Of a stretch of 64,000 nucleotides of DNA, positions 52,329 through 61,234 are shown piece by piece; position 1 is the first letter of the stretch; each line of letters starts with the position of its first letter. Below the pieces are notes generated by a model. It was not told the DNA's origin. It was given only the letters and a program-made list of their open reading frames with translations, and did no database searches. The position numbers and the translations under genes were made by a program. This stretch comes from UKL13-3 sp044353855 (GTDB lineage Bacteria; Bacteroidota; Bacteroidia; UKL13-3), in contig JBILBF010000001.1 of NCBI GenBank assembly GCA_044353855.1, positions 843,443 to 907,442 on the forward strand, written 5' to 3'.

Positions 52329-55300
52329 ATGATAAAAAAATGCGTTCTATTTATTTTGTTTTCACTAAATATTTTCATAGCAAAAGCTCAGCTTAGTTAT
52401 GATCTTGTTCAGTTTGGAACAGATTTTGAAAAATATATTGAGTCATTGGGTGATAAACATACCCAAGAGTCAATGGGCGATTTTTTAGGATTTTATAATG
52501 CTGGAAAACTCAGTAACTCTCAAAAAATGATGGTTATTAAATTGAGTAACCAATTGGTAAATCTTACTGTTGGTGCACCCACATTTGACTTATATTTACA
52601 GGCTATGAATGGGTTGATTTCCTACAATCAAGTGCCCAAATTTGATGCATGGCATAAAGCTTTAAACCTTTCACTCAATACATCAAAGGATGATTTTAAA
52701 TCATTTTTAAAAATTTCTAAAAACATTTTTGCTGATCATATAATTGCTGAACAAGGAGCCATGAAATGGATTAGTAGCAATATTGATATTAGTTTACAAA
52801 CAAAAGGAGATCCGGCATTTATTGTTAAGAATACGGATCTCTTTTGTTACACAATGGGCGATACTCTTGAAATTTATAATACCTCGGGTATATATTATCC
52901 TAAACAAAATAAATGGATAGGAAAAGGCGGTAAAATTGATTGGACGAGAGTGGGTATTGATACAGGAAGCATGTATGCTGAATTAATTAGCTATAACATT
53001 GATTTCACATCAGGCGTTGTAAGTGCCGATACGGCATTGTTTTATTACCCTTTATTGTTTTCTAAACCTATAGCAGGTAAGGTAATTGATAGGCCAATGG
53101 CACAATCATTGGCTGAAAGATCAGTTTATCCACAATTCTCATCTTTTCAAGCAGTATTAAAAGATTTTCCTTTCGGACGTTCAAAGTACAGTGGTGGGTT
53201 TGGAGTGAAAGGGAAGACTATTATTGGAACATCTGTAGACACAGTTAAAGCACAAATGGTTTTTTATTACAAAGATAAACCAACTTTAAAAGTAAAATCA
53301 AAAGAAATTATTGTACGAGGTGAACGTGTAAATACAAAACGAGCAGAAGTTATTATCTATCTTGAAAAAGATTCAATTTACCATCCTCAAGTAGAATTTA
53401 CATATCGATTATCAGATCAGTTTGTCTCGATTTACCGAAGTGATCAAGGAATTTCGCAAGCGCCTTTTTTTGATTCCTATCATAATATTGAATTTTATTG
53501 TGATGAAATAAATTGGCCATTGGATAATCCTAAAATTGAAATCGATATGATTAACGATAACCAACCTGCAAAGTTTGAGTCGAATAATTATTTTAGGGAT
53601 ATTAAGTACGAAAAAATTCAAGGTATGTTGGATTATAATCCTTTAGTAAGGGTTAAACAATACACTGAAAAAAATAAAATTAAAGGATTTTACATTGCAG
53701 ATTATGCTACATTTTTTAAAAGTAATAAAAGTGATATCAAAATTCAAATGATTGAATTGAACGATAAAGGATTTATTACTTATGATAGTGAAAAAGAATA
53801 TGTAACTGTGCGAAGAAAATTGCAAGATTATGTTAATGCACATGCTGGTAAAACTGATTTTGATGCAATTGCTTTTTTTTCCATCAACAAGCATTTTGCA
53901 AATGCTACTATTAGTTTAATAAATAACGACTTATTGGTTTTAGGTGTACCTAAGTTCTTTTTTAGCGATTCACAAAATGTGTATATTATTCCTAAAGATC
54001 AAAAAATCACCTTAAAGAAAAATCGCAATATGGATTTTTCGGGAAAATTAAGAGCTGGAAAAGTTGACTTTTACGGTAATGGATTCTTTTTTGATTATAA
54101 TATTTTTCAAATACGACTGAGTAATATTGACTCAATGAATTTTTTTTATAAAGATGGAAAAACTGGAGTTGATTTACCTGTAAAAAGTGCTTTGCAAAAC
54201 ATTTATGGAACACTTGATATTGATAACCCTTTTAATAAAAGTGGACGAAAAAATTTTCCCGGTTATCCAATATTTAAATCTGAAACTGGAGCTAATGTTT
54301 TTTATGATAAATCCACAACGTATAATGGTATTTATGATCGTAAGCGTTTTGTTTTTCAACTTGATCCATTTACTATTGATAGTTTAAATGTATTAGATTT
54401 TGAATCAAACCTATTTGGTGGAACATTTTATTCTGGTGGAATTATTCCAGATATGAAAGCCGGTTTAAAATTACAAGAGGATAAATCATTGGGTTTTAAA
54501 ATTGATGAAAAAACATATCCCTTGTATAATGGAAAAGGTGAAGCAAGCATTGCACTTAAATTAAGTGACGAAGGTTTTTTTGGCAATGGATCCTTATCGT
54601 ATTTATCTTCAGTTTCACGGTCGTTAAAATTTGAATTATTTTTAGATTCAATGAATGCTCAGTGCAATACATTTGACAATAATAGAAGTCTTATTTACCC
54701 GACTGTAAATGCATCCAATACATATGAGCGATGGATGCCTTATAGTGATTCATTATTGGTTAGTAATAATGCAGATCAAATGTTGCTGTCTGAAAAACGT
54801 TCATTATTTAATGGTACAATTTTGCTTTCTCCAAAAGAAATGACAGCTAATGGCGATGTCAATATTGACAAAGCTCAACTTACTTCTAATTTATTTTATT
54901 TTAAACCCGATAATATTGTTACCGATAGCGGATTGTTTAAGTTAAAAATATATACAGATTCAACAAAATTTGCTTTTCGTTCAGCTTCTGTTAAAGGTGA
55001 TTTGAATTTGGTTAAAAACAAAGGTGATTTTACTTTTAATACACAAGGAGTAAATTCAGATTTTGCAATAAATATTTATGTAGGTTCTTTTGATCAGTTT
55101 ACTTGGTTTATTGATGAGAAAAAAATAGACTTTAAATCAGCGGATCAATCCGATTTAACATCCTCATTTTTATTGTCTGTTCGTAAAAGTCAAGATTCGT
55201 TAATGTTTAATACAGCTCTTACAACTTTAGATTTAACTGATTATACTTTATATTCAAAAAAGATTCCATTTATATCGGTAGGCGATGCCCATATTTTTCT

Positions 55301-56663
55301 CGACAGTCAAAACGTAACAATAAAAGAAGGAGCATATATACAAGAGATATACAATGCTAAAATTATAGCTGATACAATTACAAAATACCATCAAATTGAA
55401 CAAGCTACTTTGCGAATTGGAGGTAAATATTTAATACAAGGGACTGGAATATATGAATATGTTGATAGAAAAAAAAATAAGCAAAGATTTTTTCTTAATG
55501 AAATTGTTATTGATGGCGAACGTCATTTATTGCTTAAAACAGACATACCAGAATTTGTTAATTTTTATGTAGGAACAAAAATTACATTTAAAGGGAAGGT
55601 GTTTTTAAAAAGTATTTTGAAAAACTCAGAGTATGACGGGTTCTTTTTGCCACAGCATAATATGCCATACCCTCGAACCGATTGGTTTAGAAGTAATGCA
55701 GTCATTAATCCCGATTCTGTTTTTATTCAAGTTCAGCCGATACTTACTAATCAAAATCAACAGGCACTCACAAATGGGTTTTATATTTCAAATGATTCTG
55801 CGCACGCATATCCAGCTTTTTTTACGCGTAAACGGAATGGTTCCGATCCTGAGTTAATGAAAGTTGATGGGGTACTTTATTTTGATGAGAAAGAAAGTGA
55901 GTTTAGAATGGGACCTACAGAAAAATTATTTAATGACGCTTTGAAAGGTAATATTATCAAAGTTAATGAGAGGAAACAAACAACAATTGGAGAAGGTAGA
56001 TTTAAGTTTGGTTATGAAACCGGTAAGTTTAAATTTATAACCGGAGGAACAGCAACCTTTAATGCTGCCGATACTTCTTTTAAAATGCATCTTGCTGCTT
56101 TGCTTAACTTTCCATTACCATCAATTGCATTAAAGTTAATGTTCGATTCGCTGTACATCCAAACTGATAATGCCGAATCTCCAACTTTTAAGGAAGACTA
56201 TATGAAAAAAGCATTAGCAGAAGTGGTAGAGGAAAAGGCTATAAAAACAGTAACAGATGATATTTCAGATAACACGTTAAAATTAGTTAGTGATTTACAA
56301 AAAACAATTTTTTTTAGTGAATTAAATTTAAAATGGAGTTCAATCTCTCGCTCCCTTATTTCGGATGGAGATTTAGGGATAAATTCTTTTGAAAAGTATC
56401 GCTTAGAGCGCAAAGTTAAGGGTAGGTTAGAAATAACTAAACGTAGAACAGGTGATGATTTTGTATTGTACATTCAAGCACCTAATAATGGAAGTTGGTA
56501 TTACTTTAAGTATCAAAAAAATATACTATATATAGTTGCTTCCGATTTGTTGTTTAATCAATACATAAAAGATAATATTGATAAGCTTTCTAAAGATGAA
56601 TTTAAACTTAGGCAAGCGAATATTGCAGATAGAAATCGGTATGTAAAAAACATGAAAAAATAA
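52329..56663 (+). CDS. Very large secreted protein of unknown function (1444 residues)
   Basis: The protein opens with a clear signal peptide (MIKKCVLFILFSLNIFIAKA). After a helical N-terminal part (about residues 25-140), most of the chain is alternating beta strands with recurring turns such as SGKLRAGKVDFYGNGFFF, YGTLDIDNPFNKSG, FNGTILLSPKEMTANGDVNIDKA and GKYLIQGTGIYEYVDRKK. This resembles repetitive beta structure of the OstA/AsmA kind, but no profile can be asserted from reading alone. No C-terminal T9SS domain or transmembrane segment is seen. It ends 4 nt before plsY, so the two are coupled. I do not recognise its function. Confidence 0.85.
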   Translation: MIKKCVLFILFSLNIFIAKAQLSYDLVQFGTDFEKYIESLGDKHTQESMGDFLGFYNAGKLSNSQKMMVIKLSNQLVNLTVGAPTFDLYLQAMNGLISYNQVPKFDAWHKALNLSLNTSKDDFKSFLKISKNIFADHIIAEQGAMKWISSNIDISLQTKGDPAFIVKNTDLFCYTMGDTLEIYNTSGIYYPKQNKWIGKGGKIDWTRVGIDTGSMYAELISYNIDFTSGVVSADTALFYYPLLFSKPIAGKVIDRPMAQSLAERSVYPQFSSFQAVLKDFPFGRSKYSGGFGVKGKTIIGTSVDTVKAQMVFYYKDKPTLKVKSKEIIVRGERVNTKRAEVIIYLEKDSIYHPQVEFTYRLSDQFVSIYRSDQGISQAPFFDSYHNIEFYCDEINWPLDNPKIEIDMINDNQPAKFESNNYFRDIKYEKIQGMLDYNPLVRVKQYTEKNKIKGFYIADYATFFKSNKSDIKIQMIELNDKGFITYDSEKEYVTVRRKLQDYVNAHAGKTDFDAIAFFSINKHFANATISLINNDLLVLGVPKFFFSDSQNVYIIPKDQKITLKKNRNMDFSGKLRAGKVDFYGNGFFFDYNIFQIRLSNIDSMNFFYKDGKTGVDLPVKSALQNIYGTLDIDNPFNKSGRKNFPGYPIFKSETGANVFYDKSTTYNGIYDRKRFVFQLDPFTIDSLNVLDFESNLFGGTFYSGGIIPDMKAGLKLQEDKSLGFKIDEKTYPLYNGKGEASIALKLSDEGFFGNGSLSYLSSVSRSLKFELFLDSMNAQCNTFDNNRSLIYPTVNASNTYERWMPYSDSLLVSNNADQMLLSEKRSLFNGTILLSPKEMTANGDVNIDKAQLTSNLFYFKPDNIVTDSGLFKLKIYTDSTKFAFRSASVKGDLNLVKNKGDFTFNTQGVNSDFAINIYVGSFDQFTWFIDEKKIDFKSADQSDLTSSFLLSVRKSQDSLMFNTALTTLDLTDYTLYSKKIPFISVGDAHIFLDSQNVTIKEGAYIQEIYNAKIIADTITKYHQIEQATLRIGGKYLIQGTGIYEYVDRKKNKQRFFLNEIVIDGERHLLLKTDIPEFVNFYVGTKITFKGKVFLKSILKNSEYDGFFLPQHNMPYPRTDWFRSNAVINPDSVFIQVQPILTNQNQQALTNGFYISNDSAHAYPAFFTRKRNGSDPELMKVDGVLYFDEKESEFRMGPTEKLFNDALKGNIIKVNERKQTTIGEGRFKFGYETGKFKFITGGTATFNAADTSFKMHLAALLNFPLPSIALKLMFDSLYIQTDNAESPTFKEDYMKKALAEVVEEKAIKTVTDDISDNTLKLVSDLQKTIFFSELNLKWSSISRSLISDGDLGINSFEKYRLERKVKGRLEITKRRTGDDFVLYIQAPNNGSWYYFKYQKNILYIVASDLLFNQYIKDNIDKLSKDEFKLRQANIADRNRYVKNMKK

Positions 56664-56667
56664 ACAG

Positions 56668-57321
56668 ATGAACTACATTTTGTTTTTAGTAATAGTATGT
56701 ATTGGAGCTTATTTATTAGGCTCTATTCCCACTGCTGTTTGGATTGGGAAGTTGTTTTTTGCAGTTGATGTGCGTGAGCATGGTAGTGGAAATGCTGGTG
56801 CTACCAACACATTACGTACACTTGGAAAACCAGCAGGTTTTACAGTATTATTTATTGATTTTTTAAAAGGGTATGCAGCAGCAAGTTTGGTGTTATTGAT
56901 AAATACCCCTTTAAGTTATACCGAAGCACTAAACATGAAGATGTTATTGGGGGCATTGGCAGTTGTTGGACATGTATATCCTATATTTGCTGGATTTAAA
57001 GGAGGCAAAGGTATTGCCACTCTAATTGGCTTAGTAACTGCCATGAGTGGATGGTTGGCTTTATGTTGTTTGATAACTTTTATACTAATAGTGGTGGTAA
57101 CAAAATACATTTCTTTAGGATCCATGGTTTCAGCAATTCTAAGCCCATTGTATGTTGGGTTAATTTATGAATGGCAACAACCAACATTTTTGTACTTTTG
57201 CATTGCTATTGGAGTTTTGGTTGTTTATACTCATCGTGCTAATATTGGCAGATTAAGAGCAGGCAACGAAAGCAAATTTAGTCTTAATAACAAACCAACT
57301 ATTGAAACAAAATCACAATGA
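56668..57321 (+). CDS. plsY: Glycerol-3-phosphate acyltransferase PlsY
   Basis: The 217-residue membrane enzyme transfers the acyl group from acyl-phosphate to glycerol 3-phosphate, the first step of phospholipid synthesis. It has five to seven hydrophobic segments and the family motifs AYLLGSIPTAVWIGK, REHGSGNAGATNTLRTLG and GHVYPIFAGFKGGKGIAT. Length is normal. Its stop overlaps the clpS start by 4 nt (ATGA). The upstream giant protein gene ends only 4 nt before it, so all three genes look co-transcribed. Confidence 0.96.
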   Translation: MNYILFLVIVCIGAYLLGSIPTAVWIGKLFFAVDVREHGSGNAGATNTLRTLGKPAGFTVLFIDFLKGYAAASLVLLINTPLSYTEALNMKMLLGALAVVGHVYPIFAGFKGGKGIATLIGLVTAMSGWLALCCLITFILIVVVTKYISLGSMVSAILSPLYVGLIYEWQQPTFLYFCIAIGVLVVYTHRANIGRLRAGNESKFSLNNKPTIETKSQ

Positions 57322-57596
57322 GCGAAAAATTGATTGAAGAATTACTGGTAGAAGTACTTGAAGGTGTAACAAGTAGTGCAACGTTAATTTTGTTTAATGA
57401 TGATGTGAATACGTTTGATCATGTGATTGATTGTTTGGTTCGCATTTGCAAACATGAAGAACTACAAGCCGAACAGTGTGCTTTTTTGGTCCATTTTAAA
57501 GGGAAATGTGATGTAAAGCATGGTGAAAAAGCTGATCTTATGGGTATGTGCAAAGCTTTATTAGACGAAGGTTTAAGTGCAACAATTGGTGAGTAA
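57318..57596 (+). CDS. clpS: ATP-dependent Clp protease adaptor ClpS
   Basis: The 92-residue adaptor has the ClpS core: LILFNDDVNTFDHVIDCLVRICKHEELQAEQCAFLVHFKGKCDVKHGEKADL, with the N-degron pocket residues (NDD ... H). ClpS delivers N-end-rule substrates to ClpAP-type proteases. The start is coupled to plsY through a 4-nt overlap. No clpA gene lies adjacent. Confidence 0.93.
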   Translation: MSEKLIEELLVEVLEGVTSSATLILFNDDVNTFDHVIDCLVRICKHEELQAEQCAFLVHFKGKCDVKHGEKADLMGMCKALLDEGLSATIGE

Positions 57597-57743
57597 TTAA
57601 CAACTTTTATTAATTGAAATATTTAGGTTTTATTTAGTATGGTTTAATACTTGTTTGTAAAATAATAGTACCATAAATCCACATAACCATACAACCAATT
57701 TCACCATTAATTTATTCAACACCCTTAACACAATAATATTTAC

Positions 57744-58445
57744 ATGATAAATAAAGTAGTAAAAGACGCAAAAACTGCCATTGCCGATATTGAAAACGGA
57801 GCAGTCATTGGTTTGGGCGGTTTCGGTTTATGTGGTATTCCAGAAAATTGTATTTCTGCCATGGTTGATAAAGGAATTGATAACTTAACTTGTGTTTCCA
57901 ATAATGCAGGAGTAGATGATTTTGGTATTGGGCTTATGCTAAAAAAAAGGCAACTTAAAAAAATGATTGCATCGTATGTTGGCGAGAATGCTGAGTTCGA
58001 AAGGCAGTTGTTATCAGGTGAATTGGAAGTTGATTTAATACCTCAAGGAACTTTGGCTACCCGATTGCTTGCTGCAGGTTATGGAATGCCCGCTATTTAT
58101 ACACCAGCAGGTGTGGGTACTGAAGTGGCTATTGGAAAAGAAACCCGAACGTTTAACAATAAAGAATATTTAATGGAATATGCTTTTGACATTGATTTTG
58201 CTATTGTAAAAGCATGGAAAGGTGATACTCAAGGGAATTTAATTTTTCGCAAAACATCTAGAAATTTAAATCCACTTGTTGCAATGGCCGGTAAAATTAC
58301 CATTGCCGAAGTAGAAGAATTGGTTTCAGCAGGCGAATTAGACCCTGACCAAATTCATGTTCCTGGCATTTATGTACATCGTATTTTTCAAGGTAAAAAT
58401 TATGAAAAGCGTATTGAACAAAAAACTGTTATTGCTAAAAATTAA
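57744..58445 (+). CDS. scoA: 3-oxoacid CoA-transferase subunit A
   Basis: The 233-residue subunit starts MINKVVKDAKTAIADIENGAVIGLGGFGLCGIPENCI and contains VSNNAGVDDFGIGLML and LIPQGTLATRLLAAGYGMPAIYTPAGVGTEVA, all typical of the A subunit of the 3-oxoacid CoA-transferase family. Paired with scoB 3 nt downstream. Together they transfer CoA between succinyl-CoA and an acetoacetate-type acid; the physiological acceptor is not fixed by sequence. Confidence 0.93.
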   Translation: MINKVVKDAKTAIADIENGAVIGLGGFGLCGIPENCISAMVDKGIDNLTCVSNNAGVDDFGIGLMLKKRQLKKMIASYVGENAEFERQLLSGELEVDLIPQGTLATRLLAAGYGMPAIYTPAGVGTEVAIGKETRTFNNKEYLMEYAFDIDFAIVKAWKGDTQGNLIFRKTSRNLNPLVAMAGKITIAEVEELVSAGELDPDQIHVPGIYVHRIFQGKNYEKRIEQKTVIAKN

Positions 58446-58448
58446 AAT

Positions 58449-59105
58449 ATGGCTTTAGATAAAAATCAAATTGCAAAACGAATTGCTCAAGAGTTACAAG
58501 ATGGGTTTTATGTTAACCTTGGTATTGGAATTCCAACGTTGGTAGCAAATTATATTCCGCAGGGAGTGAATGTGATTTTACAATCCGAAAATGGGTTGTT
58601 GGGTATTGGTCCTTTTCCCGAAGAAGGGAAAGAAGATGCAGATTTAATTAATGCTGGTAAGCAAACCATTACTACAGTTGCCGGTTCGGCTTTTTTTGAT
58701 TCGGCAATGAGTTTTGGAATGATACGCGCAGGCAAAGTAGATCTTACTATTTTGGGAGCGATGGAGGTATCCGATAATGGTGATATCGCAAACTGGAAAA
58801 TACCTGGAAAAATGGTAAAAGGCATGGGTGGAGCAATGGATTTAGTGGCTTCTGCCAAAAATATTATTGTGGCTATGCAACATGTAAATAAAGCTGGAGA
58901 AAGTAAATTGCTTGCTAAATGCTCGTTACCTATTACGGGCTTAAAATGTGTTAAAAAGGTAGTAACTGAATTGGGGGTTTTTGAAATTACAGACGATGGC
59001 TTTAAACTACTAGAACATGCACCTGGAGTCACTATTGAGTATATTAAACAAAAAACAGAAGGGCGTTTGGTTGTCTCAGAAAATATAAAAGAAATCTCGA
59101 TCTAA
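58449..59105 (+). CDS. scoB: 3-oxoacid CoA-transferase subunit B
   Basis: The 218-residue subunit shows GFYVNLGIGIPTLVANYIPQGVNVILQSENGLLGIGPFP with the catalytic Glu in SENG, then DLINAGKQTITTVAGSAFFDSAMSFGMIRAGKVDLTILGAMEV and GAMDLVASAKNIIVAMQH. The pair scoA-scoB is complete and 3 nt apart, so a heteromeric enzyme is expected. mdh follows 95 nt downstream with its own promoter-like site. Confidence 0.94.
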   Translation: MALDKNQIAKRIAQELQDGFYVNLGIGIPTLVANYIPQGVNVILQSENGLLGIGPFPEEGKEDADLINAGKQTITTVAGSAFFDSAMSFGMIRAGKVDLTILGAMEVSDNGDIANWKIPGKMVKGMGGAMDLVASAKNIIVAMQHVNKAGESKLLAKCSLPITGLKCVKKVVTELGVFEITDDGFKLLEHAPGVTIEYIKQKTEGRLVVSENIKEISI

Positions 59106-59124
59106 AACCGTTTAAAAATCATTT

Positions 59125-59153
59125 TTTGATTCTCGTAAGCAATGTTATTTTCG
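59125..59153 (+). promoter_or_regulatory. Putative promoter of mdh
   Basis: TTTG at 59125-59128, 17-nt spacer, TATTTTCG at 59146-59153 (one mismatch to TAnnTTTG). It lies about 48 nt before the mdh ATG. Confidence 0.4.
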
Positions 59154-59200
59154 CACCTACTTATGTATAGTATTTTCATAATAAAACTAAATTTATAAAC

Positions 59201-60142
59201 ATGACAAAAGTATCAGTTATTGGAGCAGGAGCCGTAGGAGCAACTACAGCAGACGTTATTACCTTTCGTGAGTTGGCAGACGAAGTTGTTTTGCTAGATG
59301 TAAAAGAAGGATTTGCCGAAGGAAAGGCATTGGATATTTACCAAACAACTTCTTTATTGGGGATTAAAACGCGTATTTCTGGAACCACAAATGATTACAC
59401 CAAAACAGCAAATTCTGATGTAGTCGTTATTACTTCGGGTATTCCTCGTAAGCCCGGTATGACACGTGAAGAGCTTATTGGCACCAATGCAAATATTGTA
59501 AAAACAGTTACTGAAAATGTATTGAAGCATTCTCCAAATGCTATCATTATTGTGGTGTCTAACCCAATGGATACCATGACTTATTTAGCTTTAAAAGCAT
59601 CAGGTATTCCTAAAAATAGAATTATTGGAATGGGTGGATTATTGGATAGTGCTCGCTTTAAATGCTATTTAGGATTGGCCTTAAACCAACCAACTGCCGA
59701 TATTCAAGGAACCGTAATTGGTGGACACGGTGATACAACGATGATTCCTTTAACACGTTTGGCTACCTTAAATGGTATTCCAGTTTCACATACATTAAGT
59801 GCTGATAAACTAAAAGAAATTAGCGATGCAACAATGGTTGGTGGTGCAACTTTAACTAAATTATTAGGCACTTCTGCATGGTATGCTCCAGGTGCTGCAA
59901 CTGCGTTTTTGGTTGAAAGTATTGTGCGCGATCAAAAAAGAATTATGCCTTGCTGCGTGAGTTTGGACGGTGAATACGGTCAAAAAGATATTTGTTTGGG
60001 TGTGCCTGTAGTAGTGGGTAAAAATGGTTGGGAAACAATTGTTGATTACAAACTAACTGCAGAGGAGCAAGCCGAATTTAATAAAAGTGCAGATGCTGTT
60101 CGCAATATGAATAATGTATTATCTGAAATTGGTGTATTGTAA
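59201..60142 (+). CDS. mdh: Malate dehydrogenase (LDH-like type)
   Basis: The 313-residue NAD-dependent enzyme has the Rossmann start VSVIGAGAVGATTADVI, the acidic NAD selector VVLLDVKEG, IPRKPGMTREELIGTNA with the Arg that selects malate over lactate, VVSNPMDTMTYLA and the catalytic His in IGGHGDTTMIPL. This is the Bacteroidota/Chlorobi type. It is active in the TCA cycle. A hairpin terminator follows directly. Confidence 0.96.
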   Translation: MTKVSVIGAGAVGATTADVITFRELADEVVLLDVKEGFAEGKALDIYQTTSLLGIKTRISGTTNDYTKTANSDVVVITSGIPRKPGMTREELIGTNANIVKTVTENVLKHSPNAIIIVVSNPMDTMTYLALKASGIPKNRIIGMGGLLDSARFKCYLGLALNQPTADIQGTVIGGHGDTTMIPLTRLATLNGIPVSHTLSADKLKEISDATMVGGATLTKLLGTSAWYAPGAATAFLVESIVRDQKRIMPCCVSLDGEYGQKDICLGVPVVVGKNGWETIVDYKLTAEEQAEFNKSADAVRNMNNVLSEIGVL

Positions 60143-60163
60143 TCCAATTTGATGTTTTAAATG

Positions 60164-60195
60164 AAGAGGTGTTTCATGTATGTGAAATGCCTCTT
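60164..60195 (+). terminator. Terminator of mdh
   Basis: A 13-bp imperfect stem (aagaggtgtttca / tgaaatgcctctt) followed by a T run. It lies in what would be the extended N-terminus of the next frame, which supports the later start at 60233. Confidence 0.8.
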
Positions 60196-60232
60196 TTTGT
60201 TTTATTTTAAACGACCATTGAAACTAAGTAAA

Positions 60233-60658
60233 ATGAAACACAAAATTAAACTCGATATAATAGAAATCGAAAGGCACAATTTTCATGTATTTATAGAGTT
60301 AAATATTGCCGAAAAAAATTGCAGATTGTTATTGGATACGGGAGCAAGCAAAACCGTTTTTGATACTGAAAAAGTATTGCGTTTTGTAAAAGAAGTTAAG
60401 ATTAAAGCCAACGAAAGTAAATCAGTAGGGCTAGGGGTTATAGAAATGGAAACAAAAGTTGTGAACTTAAAAAAAATACAATTGGGTAAGCTATGTATCA
60501 AAAAAATGGAAGTTGCAGTATTATCAATTTCTCATGTAAATACTACTTACCAATTATTAAATATACCTAAAATTGATGGCGTATTGGGTAGCGATTTTTT
60601 GATGAAGTATAAAGCAGTTATTGATTACGATAAAGGAATATTGAGGTTGATTGGGTAA
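60233..60658 (+). CDS. Retropepsin-like aspartic protease-fold protein
   Basis: A protein of about 141 residues with the single aspartic-protease half: RLLLDTGASKTVFD (Asp35), a flap-like GLGVIEMETKVVNLKKIQLG and KIDGVLGSDFLMKYKAVIDYDKGILRLI. Only one DTGA motif exists, so if active it must dimerise, as retroviral and some bacterial retropepsins do. No signal peptide, so it is probably cytosolic. A frame from 60161 would run through the mdh terminator; the ATG at 60233 (MKHKIKLDIIEIERH) is chosen. The substrate is unknown. Confidence 0.85.
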   Translation: MKHKIKLDIIEIERHNFHVFIELNIAEKNCRLLLDTGASKTVFDTEKVLRFVKEVKIKANESKSVGLGVIEMETKVVNLKKIQLGKLCIKKMEVAVLSISHVNTTYQLLNIPKIDGVLGSDFLMKYKAVIDYDKGILRLIG

Positions 60659-60675
60659 TTAATAAACATGCACAA

Positions 60676-61167
60676 CTAACTCCTCATATTATCAAACTGC
60701 AACGGCACTTCAAAATCTTCTCTTCTTAGTTTACTCATTGTTTCTTGAAGTTCGTCTAGACTTTTACTGGTTACGCGCACTTGATCATCCATAATGCTGG
60801 CTTGCACTTTTAGTTTTGTTTCCTTGATAAAAGCCGTAATTTTTTTGGCAATTTCTTTATCCAATCCTTCTTTAATGGGTAGTTCTTGTAAAACAAGTTT
60901 GCCACTAGGTCGGCTTTCATTGCTTAAATCCAATATGCGTGGATCCAATCCTTGCTTGGTAAATTTGCTTAAAATAATATCTATCAAGCTAGTTAAAGCC
61001 ATATCTTGCTTGGCCTGCAGTTTTACTTGTTTGCCTTTTTTATCCAATTCAATTTCACATTCTTCAGCTTTTAAATCGTAGCGATTGGCCAATTCTTTAA
61101 TAGCCACATTAATTGCATTGTCTATTTTCTGTAAATCTATTTTGTTTACAATGTCAAAACTTGCCAT
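60676..61167 (-). CDS. YajQ family nucleotide-binding protein
   Basis: The 163-residue protein starts MASFDIVNKIDLQKIDNAINVAIKELANRYDLK and contains KQGLDPRILDLSNESRPSGKLVLQ and VQASIMDDQVRVTSKSLDELQETMSKLR, the YajQ/DUF520 pattern with two tandem RNA-recognition-like folds. Relatives bind cyclic di-GMP or nucleic acid in some bacteria. Length is normal. It is a single gene between convergent and divergent neighbours. Confidence 0.94.
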   Translation of the reverse strand: MASFDIVNKIDLQKIDNAINVAIKELANRYDLKAEECEIELDKKGKQVKLQAKQDMALTSLIDIILSKFTKQGLDPRILDLSNESRPSGKLVLQELPIKEGLDKEIAKKITAFIKETKLKVQASIMDDQVRVTSKSLDELQETMSKLRREDFEVPLQFDNMRS

Positions 61168-61205
61168 AGTTCATTTTTTAAGTAAAAATTATGGTGCAAA
61201 TTAAC

Positions 61206-61213
61206 TAAGTTTG
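61206..61213 (+). promoter_or_regulatory. Putative -7 element (TAAGTTTG) of the MbnP-MbnH pair
   Basis: Perfect TAnnTTTG 21 nt before the chosen ATG; it overlaps the TTG that would otherwise open the frame at 61211. No -33 TTG at normal spacing. Confidence 0.4.
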
Positions 61214-61234
61214 ATTCATAAAAATTACGAAATT

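Noticed and set aside
58550..59032. 160-codon minus-strand frame opposite scoB
   Set aside because: Antisense shadow of a complete, motif-rich CoA-transferase gene; no similarity to any family that I know.
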